Part shown: one piece after another, positions 1-4,727 of the stretch
How the letters are laid out: each line of letters opens with the position of its first letter
Numbering within the stretch: position 1 is the first letter of the stretch
NCBI GenBank assembly: GCA_023420795.1
Contig: JAEZVM010000268.1
Location: forward strand, 1 to 5,443
Source: Pseudomonadota bacterium
GTDB taxonomy: Bacteria; Pseudomonadota; Gammaproteobacteria; Burkholderiales; Burkholderiaceae_D
Direction: 5' to 3'
DNA length: 5,443 nucleotides
Notes under the pieces: model-generated
The model's input: the letters and a program-made list of their open reading frames with translations, nothing else
Database searches by the model: none
Told to the model about the DNA's origin: nothing
Position numbers and translations under genes: made by a program

Positions 1-651
1 GTCACGCCGGGCCTGTCGCTCGACGGCCAGTTCGGCGGAACCGGCATTCCGGCATCGATCGTGACCAAATACCTGGCCGAGCATGGCGTCATCGTGGAAA
101 AAGCCGGTCTGTATTCGTTCTTCATCATGTTTACCATCGGCATCACCAAGGGCCGCTGGAACACGCTCCTGACCGCGCTGCAGCAGTTCAAGGACGACTA
201 TGACAAGAACCAGCCGATATGGCGCATTCTGCCGGAGTTCGCCGCAGCCAATCCGCGCTACGAGCGCATCGGTCTGCGTGACCTGTGCCACAGCATCCAC
301 GACATGTACAAGGCCTACGACGTCGCGCGCCTGACCACCGAGATGTACCTGTCGGACATGCAGCCGGCGATGAAGCCATCGGACGCATTCGCGAAAATGG
401 CGCACCGCGAGATCGAGCGTGTGCCGATCGACGAACTCGAAGGCCGCGTCACCGCAATCCTGCTGACGCCCTACCCGCCGGGCATTCCGCTGCTGATCCC
501 GGGCGAGCGCTTCAACAAGACCATCGTCGACTACCTGCGTTTCGCGCGCGACTTCAACGAGAAGTTCCCCGGTTTCGAAACCGACGTGCACGGGCTGGTG
601 CGACAGGAGGTGGCAGGTCGGCGTGGCTACTACGTCGATTGCGTGAAATAA
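1..651 (+). CDS. Orn/Lys/Arg decarboxylase, C-terminal part (5' end outside window)
   Basis: This is the last 216 residues of a biodegradative-type, PLP-dependent basic amino acid decarboxylase. The frame is open to base 1 and ends at TAA 649-651. The family removes CO2 from arginine, lysine or ornithine to give a polyamine or diamine, in the cytoplasm, usually as a large oligomer, and often serves acid resistance or polyamine supply. Visible family signatures are the stretch EKAGLYSFFIMFTIGITKGR near the start, TPYPPGIPLLIPGE in the C-terminal domain, and FPGFETDVHG near the end. Family members are about 700-760 residues, so roughly the last 30% is seen; the PLP-binding lysine lies upstream of the window. 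Substrate cannot be decided from this part, so no adiA, ldcC or speC symbol is given. An intrinsic terminator follows 7 bases after the stop, and a carbonic anhydrase gene follows on the same strand. Family assignment is firm; substrate is open. Confidence 0.93.
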   Translation, partial: VTPGLSLDGQFGGTGIPASIVTKYLAEHGVIVEKAGLYSFFIMFTIGITKGRWNTLLTALQQFKDDYDKNQPIWRILPEFAAANPRYERIGLRDLCHSIHDMYKAYDVARLTTEMYLSDMQPAMKPSDAFAKMAHREIERVPIDELEGRVTAILLTPYPPGIPLLIPGERFNKTIVDYLRFARDFNEKFPGFETDVHGLVRQEVAGRRGYYVDCVK

Positions 652-657
652 ACCCCG

Positions 658-682
658 AAGGCGCCCACGAGGCGCCTTTTTT
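658..682 (+). terminator. Rho-independent terminator after the decarboxylase
   Basis: An 8-bp perfect stem, AAGGCGCC (658-665) with GGCGCCTT (671-678), encloses a 5-base loop CACGA. Six T residues run from 677 to 682, the first two also pairing in the stem. It begins 7 bases after the decarboxylase stop. Only 34 bases separate it from the carbonic anhydrase start, so that gene is transcribed either by read-through or from a promoter lying inside or before the decarboxylase 3' end. Confidence 0.85.
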
Positions 683-703
683 CAACCGGCCACACGCCGA
701 CCC

Positions 704-711
704 AAAGGAGG
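704..711 (+). promoter_or_regulatory. Shine-Dalgarno of the carbonic anhydrase gene
   Basis: AAAGGAGG lies 5 bases before ATG 717. This near-perfect anti-16S match fixes the start codon despite the reading frame being open for several hundred bases upstream. Confidence 0.8.
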
Positions 712-716
712 AAAGC

Positions 717-1334
717 ATGATTCCTGCACGGGAAGCACTTGAGCGCCTGCGCGAAGGCAACCGCCGTTTCGTCGCCGAAATCAAGAACAATACATCCAAT
801 GGCCATGCACGCCGCATTGAGCTGACCGCCGGACAGGAACCGTTCGCGATCATCCTCGGCTGTTCCGATTCGCGCGTGCCGGCAGAGCTGGTATTCGACC
901 AGGGCCTCGGCGATCTGTTCGTGATCCGGGTTGCCGGCAACATCGTCGCGCCGTCGCAGATCGGCAGTGTCGAATTCGCCGCCGGCCAGTTCGGCACGCG
1001 GCTGGTGGTGGTGCTCGGTCACACCAATTGCGGCGCGATCAGCTCCACGCTTGACGAGCTGCGTCGCCCGACGGCGAACCAGTCGCGCAATCTGCGTTCA
1101 ATCGTCGATCGGGTGCGTCCATCGGTGGAAACCTTGCTGGAAACGGATCTGAAGAATGATCCGCATGAGTTAATGCACCAGGCGGTGCGCGCCAATATTC
1201 GCGCGTCGGCAAACCAGCTGCGTCACGGTTCGGAAATCCTGGAAAGCCTGATCCAGAACGAAGGCCTGCTGGTAGTGGGCGCGGAATACTCGCTGGAGAC
1301 GGGGGAAGTGGAGTTCTTTGATTCAGTGCCGTGA
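717..1334 (+). CDS. Beta-class carbonic anhydrase
   Basis: This encodes a complete 205-residue zinc enzyme that interconverts CO2 and bicarbonate. The zinc and catalytic motif CSDSR gives Cys49, Asp51 and Arg53; HTNCGA gives His102 and Cys105. Together these are the expected Cys/His/Cys zinc ligands and the Asp-Arg dyad of beta carbonic anhydrases. Further family hallmarks are the N-terminal ALERLREGNRRF, the stretch LFVIRVAGNIV (67-77) and the C-terminal GLLVVGAEYSLETGEVEFF. Length is typical for the bacterial CynT/Can-like group. The ATG at 717 is chosen because AAAGGAGG (704-711) sits 5 bases before it; the frame stays open further upstream, but that extension lies in the decarboxylase coding region and shows no family similarity. 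The protein has no signal peptide, so it should be cytoplasmic. The preceding gene makes CO2, which suggests, without proving, a role in trapping or recycling that CO2. It is convergent with dcd. Confidence 0.95.
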   Translation: MIPAREALERLREGNRRFVAEIKNNTSNGHARRIELTAGQEPFAIILGCSDSRVPAELVFDQGLGDLFVIRVAGNIVAPSQIGSVEFAAGQFGTRLVVVLGHTNCGAISSTLDELRRPTANQSRNLRSIVDRVRPSVETLLETDLKNDPHELMHQAVRANIRASANQLRHGSEILESLIQNEGLLVVGAEYSLETGEVEFFDSVP

Positions 1335-1360
1335 AATCATGAGGCGGCACGTCTGAGATC

Positions 1361-1442
1361 TGTCATTCCGAACGCAGCGAGGAATCTCCCGTATCTCCAG
1401 TACGGATGGCGATCGAGATTCCTCGCCACACCCGAAATGACA
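1361..1442. repeat. Long imperfect palindrome between convergent genes (repeat-family type)
   Basis: Two 28-base arms, 1361-1388 and 1415-1442, are inverted copies agreeing at 22 of 28 positions. They enclose a smaller hairpin, CCGTA (1389-1393) with TACGG (1401-1405), loop of 7. Each arm resembles the dispersed element that begins TGTCATTCCGA and ends GAGGAATCT, seen in multiple copies in many bacterial genomes; that resemblance is from memory. All six mismatches are A-C or C-A on the + strand, so they become G-U wobbles in a - strand transcript and the whole 28-bp stem can pair there. It starts 26 bases past the dcd stop, in the dcd 3' untranslated region, and ends 26 bases after the carbonic anhydrase stop. 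No T run follows on either strand, so it is not a classic terminator; it may block exonucleases or be a non-autonomous mobile repeat. Confidence 0.8.
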
Positions 1443-1467
1443 TAGTTTGCGTACGACGCCTGACTGA

Positions 1468-2034
1468 TCAGGTCTTCGGCAGCGTCACGCCGCATTGTCC
1501 CTGGTACTTGCCGCCGCGGTCCTTGTACGAGGTTTCGCACACCTCGTCGCTCTCGAAGAACAGCACCTGCGCGCAGCCCTCGCCCGCATAAATCTTCGCC
1601 GGCAGCGGTGTGGTGTTGGAAAACTCCAGCGTCACATAACCTTCCCACTCCGGCTCGAACGGTGTCACGTTGACGATGATGCCGCAGCGCGCATAGGTCG
1701 ATTTGCCGAGGCAGATCGTCAGCACACTGCGCGGAATGCGGAAATATTCCACCGTGCGCGCCAGCGCAAACGAGTTCGGGGGGATGATGCAGACATCGCC
1801 CTTGAAATCGACGAAGGACTTTTCATCAAAGTTCTTCGGATCGACGATGGTGCTGTTGATGTTCGTGAAAATCTTGAATTCGTTGGCGCAGCGGATATCG
1901 TAACCGTAGGACGAAGTGCCGTAGCTGACGATCTTGTGGCCATCGACATGGCGCACCTGGCCGGCTTCGAACGGTTCGATCATGCCGTGTTCCTGCGCCA
2001 TGCGCCGGATCCACTTGTCGGATTTAATGCTCAT
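1468..2034 (-). CDS. dcd: dCTP deaminase
   Basis: This encodes a 188-residue enzyme that deaminates dCTP to dUTP, supplying dUMP for thymidylate synthesis in the cytoplasm; the family acts as a homotrimer with a dUTPase-like fold. Motifs in order are GTSSYGYDIR (39-48), PPNSFALART (85-94), GKSTYAR (110-116, phosphate and substrate binding), EPEWEGYVTLEFSN (127-140) with the catalytic Glu at 137, and AGEGCAQVLFFE (150-161). Length matches the roughly 188-193 residue monofunctional enzymes. The separate Glu137-containing motif and absence of dUTPase-specific motifs argue against a plain dUTPase. The ATG at 2034 is chosen because MSIKSDKWIRRMA is the conserved N-terminus; a TTG 13 codons upstream (2073) adds residues the family lacks. 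No strong Shine-Dalgarno precedes the ATG. A leader of about 95 bases with a strong hairpin lies upstream, and a long palindrome lies downstream. Confidence 0.97.
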   Translation of the reverse strand: MSIKSDKWIRRMAQEHGMIEPFEAGQVRHVDGHKIVSYGTSSYGYDIRCANEFKIFTNINSTIVDPKNFDEKSFVDFKGDVCIIPPNSFALARTVEYFRIPRSVLTICLGKSTYARCGIIVNVTPFEPEWEGYVTLEFSNTTPLPAKIYAGEGCAQVLFFESDEVCETSYKDRGGKYQGQCGVTLPKT

Positions 2035-2103
2035 TGTTTTCGCGGAAGTTGAGAGATTGGGATCAATGCGCAAGAGGGGACGGGTAACGAGCTCATCTGG
2101 CGC

Positions 2104-2125
2104 CGGCTCCGCCTTTGCGGAGCCG
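2104..2125 (-). other. Strong stem-loop in the dcd leader
   Basis: A perfect 9-bp GC-rich stem, CGGCTCCGC (2104-2112) with GCGGAGCCG (2117-2125), has a 4-base loop. On the - strand it lies in the dcd leader, a few bases after the predicted start of transcription if the -10 at 2137-2142 is real. On the + strand it is followed by ATTTT, so it could alternatively be a weak terminator, but no + strand gene ends nearby. Its function is not known from sequence. Confidence 0.6.
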
Positions 2126-2136
2126 ATTTTCCCGCG

Positions 2137-2142
2137 ATTTTA
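2137..2142 (-). promoter_or_regulatory. Candidate -10 element for dcd
   Basis: On the - strand this reads TAAAAT within GCGTAAAATCGCGG, a good sigma-70 -10 match (5 of 6). The -35 position 17 bases upstream reads GTGGCT, only 3 of 6 matches, so the promoter is weakly supported. Placement suits dcd because no clear terminator or promoter is otherwise seen between it and the oxidoreductase gene. Confidence 0.35.
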
Positions 2143-2236
2143 CGCGAAAACTTTCTGGCAGCCACCCTTTTGACCGCCAGTGTACGGAGAGTGGTCGATT
2201 GCAGGGGGCAGGCTCAGGAAAGCATTGCCGGAATAG

Positions 2237-3559
2237 CTAGACCGCCTGCCGCGCGTGTTCCGGCTGCTGTCCTTTCGGGCTCCGGAAGGTGGATGCCTGA
2301 TGCACATACTGCTGCTGCACGCATTCGCTGTAGGCTTCCTTCAGCCGCGTCGGGTCTTGCAGCAACCTGTCCTTCCATTCACCGAGCCGGACATGGTGCT
2401 GGATCAGCCCGCGCAGTATGCCTGCATGCTCGATGAGGCCGACCGCATTGCAGCCGATCAGCACATCATTGCTGAATTCCAGCCGCAGGTATTTGAAATT
2501 GCGCCCTTCAGCAACTTCCGCCCACTGCCCTCCACGTACGCCTTGCCACTGGCCAAACGAAGACGAGATCAACCCCATCGTATCGACCACATCGATCTGC
2601 CGGACGCCGCGCTGAAATGCATTCTTGCCGGTCATGTTGAGCGCCGCGCAATAGGCCTGATCCGCTGCATTGGGCTGGACGCCGGAGATGAAGCTGCGTC
2701 CGGTGATGCTGTCGAAGGTTTCCGCGCAATCGCCGGCCGCGTACACGCCCGCCACATTGGTCTGCATCGCCGCATCGACCACCACGCCCTGCAGGCAACG
2801 GATACCGCTGCCCTTCAGGAAACCGGTATTGGGCACGGTTCCGGCCGAATAGACGACAAGATCAGCCTGCAGTTGTTCGCCATTCGACAGCCGCGCAATT
2901 CGCGGCGAATTGATGTCGTTCAGGTTGCTGCCGATGGCGATAACGCGGGTCGAGGTGTGAAAGCGAATCCCCTTGCGCTCGCACCATTTCTGGATCATGT
3001 CTCCCGCCGCCTTGCCCATCATGTTGGGCAAGATGCGGTCTCTCTTTTCGATGACGGTAAGATCGACGCCTCGCTTCGCCAAGGCTTCCATCAGGATGCA
3101 GGCGGTAAAGCCACCGCCGATCAGGATCACCCGCGTTCTCGGTTTCGCGAGTTGCATGACCCGGCGCGCATCCTCCAGGGTCCAACAAGCATGGACACCA
3201 GGGAACTCAATTCCGGGAATCGGCGGAACGCGGGGTGATGCGCCGGCCGCGATCAGCAGCTTGTCAAAGGCAATGGCGCTGCCGTCATCCATTTTCACGG
3301 TACGGGTACGGCTACTGATATGCACCGCGCGGCCGTACTTTTGCCTGATCTGCATACGGGTGAAGTAATCCTTCTCCCGCCTCAGATAAGTGCCTGTTTC
3401 ATTGATGTCCCCTGCCAGCAAATGGGGAATCGCCATGCGCGAATAAGGCAGCTCCGGCTCGTCGCCAATCAGGAGAATATCGTCGGAGGGAGCGTTCTTG
3501 CGGATCGTCTCGGCTGCAATCACGCCCGCCGGGCCATTGCCGATGATGACGTGCCTCAT
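2237..3559 (-). CDS. FAD-dependent NAD(P)H oxidoreductase (pyridine nucleotide-disulfide reductase fold)
   Basis: This 440-residue two-dinucleotide-binding flavoprotein should move electrons between NAD(P)H and an unidentified redox partner. The FAD site shows as GNGPAG (7-12), AAGASPR (104-110) and VYAAGDCAE (272-280, with the ribityl-binding Asp277). The NAD(P) site shows as IGGGFTA (147-153) with Glu171 at the end of the next strand, favouring NADH. No CxxxxC or single active Cys is seen near the N-terminal FAD motif, so it is not a disulfide reductase; PYSRMAIPHLLAG (38-50) places it near rubredoxin/ferredoxin reductase, NirB-type and AorC-like reductases. The C-terminus from about residue 300 includes LGEWKDRLLQDPTRLKEAY and a polar tail. 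ATG 3559 is chosen because GGAGGG lies 6-7 bases upstream and the FAD motif starts at once. It follows an XdhC-family gene and overlaps the stop of a short frame by ATGA. The partner protein is not in the window. Confidence 0.88.
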   Translation of the reverse strand: MRHVIIGNGPAGVIAAETIRKNAPSDDILLIGDEPELPYSRMAIPHLLAGDINETGTYLRREKDYFTRMQIRQKYGRAVHISSRTRTVKMDDGSAIAFDKLLIAAGASPRVPPIPGIEFPGVHACWTLEDARRVMQLAKPRTRVILIGGGFTACILMEALAKRGVDLTVIEKRDRILPNMMGKAAGDMIQKWCERKGIRFHTSTRVIAIGSNLNDINSPRIARLSNGEQLQADLVVYSAGTVPNTGFLKGSGIRCLQGVVVDAAMQTNVAGVYAAGDCAETFDSITGRSFISGVQPNAADQAYCAALNMTGKNAFQRGVRQIDVVDTMGLISSSFGQWQGVRGGQWAEVAEGRNFKYLRLEFSNDVLIGCNAVGLIEHAGILRGLIQHHVRLGEWKDRLLQDPTRLKEAYSECVQQQYVHQASTFRSPKGQQPEHARQAV

Positions 3560-3621
3560 GCCGGCCCTCCGCAAGCGCAAGCGATGTGCCTGTCAGGGCG
3601 CATGGCTCGGCGGTTTTGCAT
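3556..3621 (-). CDS. Possible 21-residue leader peptide or upstream ORF
   Basis: A short frame starts at ATG 3621 and ends at TGA 3556-3558, overlapping the oxidoreductase start as ATGA. It is preceded by GAGGGAG about 7 bases before the ATG, a better placed ribosome site than those of xdhC or dcd. The peptide starts MQNRRAMR, is basic, and ends ACACGGPA, giving a Cys-Ala-Cys near the C-terminus. The oxidoreductase Shine-Dalgarno (GGAGGG) is formed by its codons 18-19, so translating this frame would control or feed the downstream start. I do not recognise the peptide. It could be a regulatory leader, a metal- or redox-responsive peptide, or a chance frame; at 21 codons, chance cannot be excluded without comparison. 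Confidence 0.45.
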   Translation of the reverse strand: MQNRRAMRPDRHIACACGGPA

Positions 3622-3652
3622 TTTTAGTCTCCCTCGATGGCGTCACAAAACG

Positions 3653-3679
3653 ACTATATCGGGAGCGAACCATTATCAA
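3653..3679 (-). promoter_or_regulatory. Weak candidate promoter before the short frame and oxidoreductase
   Basis: On the - strand TTGATA (3679-3674) and TATAGT (3658-3653) are separated by 15 bases. Both hexamers are good matches, but the spacer is shorter than the usual 16-18. Transcription would start near 3647, about 26 bases before ATG 3621. The patch is AT-rich compared with the surrounding genes. The oxidoreductase may equally be read from the xdhC promoter. Confidence 0.3.
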
Positions 3680-3694
3680 TTGAACAATGTCAAT
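3671..3694. promoter_or_regulatory. AT-rich dyad, possible operator
   Basis: Bases 3671-3689 form an imperfect palindrome centred on TCAATTGA (3676-3683), flanked by CATT and AATG. A further TCAAT at 3690-3694 repeats the left half at 14-base spacing. It sits in the 81-base gap between xdhC and the short frame and overlaps the candidate -35. Its form fits a dimeric repressor or activator site, but no regulator gene is in the window. Confidence 0.3.
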
Positions 3695-3702
3695 CGTGAT
3701 GT

Positions 3703-4650
3703 TCAACCCGGCACGCCGTTCTTGATCGCCGTCATCTCGGCGAGGATGGAAATCGCAATTTCGGATGGAATCTTGCTGCCGATAACAATTCCGATCGGAC
3801 CATGCAATCGGGCAATTTGGGCTTCCGTCAGATCGAACAGCGTGAGCCTTTCGCGGCGCTTCGCGTTGTTCTCGCGCGAGCCAATAGCGCCCACGTAAAA
3901 GGCCGGTGAACGCAGCGCCTCCATCAGCGCGAGGTCATCGAGTTTCGGATCGTGCGTAAGCGCGACCACCGCGCTGCGGCTGTCCGGCCGCATATTGATA
4001 ACGAAGTCGTCCGGCATTGCTTGGACGACCTCCACACCCTGCACACTCCAGGTCGCACGGTACTCTTCACGCGGGTCGCAGACGACGACCCAGTAATCCA
4101 TGCCAGCGGCGATCTGCGCCAGGAAGCGACTGACTTGGCCGGCGCCAATGATCAGCAATCGCCAGCGTGGCCCGTGCAGCGTGGTCAGCGTGGTTTCACT
4201 GGCCCATGTCTTGGTTTCCGGCGTACCCGCGGCGAGATGCACTTCCCCGCTAAGCAGATTGAGTGTGCGCGACACCAGCTCCTGTCCTGATATGCGGTGC
4301 AACAGTTCGGAAATCCGGCTACGGCTGGAAAGCGGCTCGACCACCAGCCGCACCGTTCCGCCGCACGGCAGGCCGAAGCGATGCGCCTCTTCCGCTGTGA
4401 CGCCATAGGTAACGAGTTCGGGAGTAGCGCGGCGAATGCCATGGCTGTGCATGCGCTCGATCAGGTCGTCCTCGATGCAGCCGCCGGAGACAGAGCCGAC
4501 CACGCGGCCATCATCACAGATCGCCAGCATCGCGCCCGGCGGCCGCGGGCTTGCCCCCCAGGTCTGGATGACCGTGACCAGCACGCACTTGCGCCCATAC
4601 GTGAGCCAGCCGTCGCAGGCCTTCAGGACTTCGAGATCGATGCTGTCCAT
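3703..4650 (-). CDS. XdhC/CoxI-family molybdenum cofactor insertion/maturation protein
   Basis: This encodes a complete 315-residue two-domain XdhC-family protein. Known members bind molybdenum cofactor, protect it during sulfuration and insert it into xanthine-dehydrogenase-type enzymes; they are cytoplasmic. The N-terminal XdhC/CoxI domain shows TWGASPRPPGAML (30-42), GSVSGGCIEDDL (52-63, with the conserved Cys58) and FGLPCGG (92-98, Cys96). The C-terminal Rossmann domain shows IIGAGQVSRFLA (167-178), DPR (192-194), THDPKLDDLAL, YVGAIGSRENNAKRRERL and GPIGIVIGSKIPSEIAISILAE. In most relatives the motif after PIG reads as GLDIG; here it is GIVIG, losing the Asp. ATG 4650 gives the normal N-terminus, although no strong Shine-Dalgarno precedes it. 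A promoter-like pair lies 47-74 bases upstream. The target enzyme is absent here; the next gene is an FAD reductase, implying a shared redox pathway. It could equally be called CoxI-like or, by role, PaoD-like. Confidence 0.9.
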   Translation of the reverse strand: MDSIDLEVLKACDGWLTYGRKCVLVTVIQTWGASPRPPGAMLAICDDGRVVGSVSGGCIEDDLIERMHSHGIRRATPELVTYGVTAEEAHRFGLPCGGTVRLVVEPLSSRSRISELLHRISGQELVSRTLNLLSGEVHLAAGTPETKTWASETTLTTLHGPRWRLLIIGAGQVSRFLAQIAAGMDYWVVVCDPREEYRATWSVQGVEVVQAMPDDFVINMRPDSRSAVVALTHDPKLDDLALMEALRSPAFYVGAIGSRENNAKRRERLTLFDLTEAQIARLHGPIGIVIGSKIPSEIAISILAEMTAIKNGVPG

Positions 4651-4696
4651 TGCGATAGAAACCGGATGAGGGAATGGACCGGCATCATATCGCCCT

Positions 4697-4724
4697 GTTA
4701 TACAGCGGCATTGAGGTCAGACAA
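4697..4724 (-). promoter_or_regulatory. Candidate sigma-70 promoter of xdhC-like gene
   Basis: On the - strand TTGTCT (4724-4719, 4 of 6 matches) and TATAAC (4702-4697, 5 of 6) are separated by 16 bases. It lies in the 77-base gap between the hrpA stop and the xdhC-like start, giving a leader of roughly 40 bases. This would let the xdhC-like gene and the oxidoreductase be expressed apart from hrpA. Confidence 0.45.
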
Positions 4725-4727
4725 GAC

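Noticed and set aside
285..716. Upstream in-frame extension of the carbonic anhydrase (open from 285)
   Set aside because: It overlaps the decarboxylase in another frame, is Arg/Pro/Ala-rich as in GC-rich shadow frames, and lacks family similarity; the ideal Shine-Dalgarno at 704-711 marks ATG 717.
1459..1472. Small hairpin CCTGA-CTGA-TCAGG at the dcd stop
   Set aside because: A 5-bp stem with no T run and overlapping the stop codon; too weak to call a terminator.
1495..2052. Open frame on the + strand (185 codons)
   Set aside because: It is antisense to dcd, whose motifs are unambiguous; it is a codon-composition shadow.
2155..2180. Inverted repeat CTGGC...GCCAG upstream of dcd
   Set aside because: Only 5 bp with a 16-base spacer; expected by chance in GC-rich DNA and not well placed relative to a convincing -35.
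2255..3238. Long open frame on the + strand (327 codons)
   Set aside because: It is fully antisense to the oxidoreductase, which has clear FAD and NAD motifs. The frame has shadow-like composition and no recognisable domain.
3688..3693. Perfect TTGACA hexamer on the - strand
   Set aside because: No acceptable -10 lies 16-18 bases downstream (GTTCGC region), so it was not called a promoter; it is part of the dyad instead.
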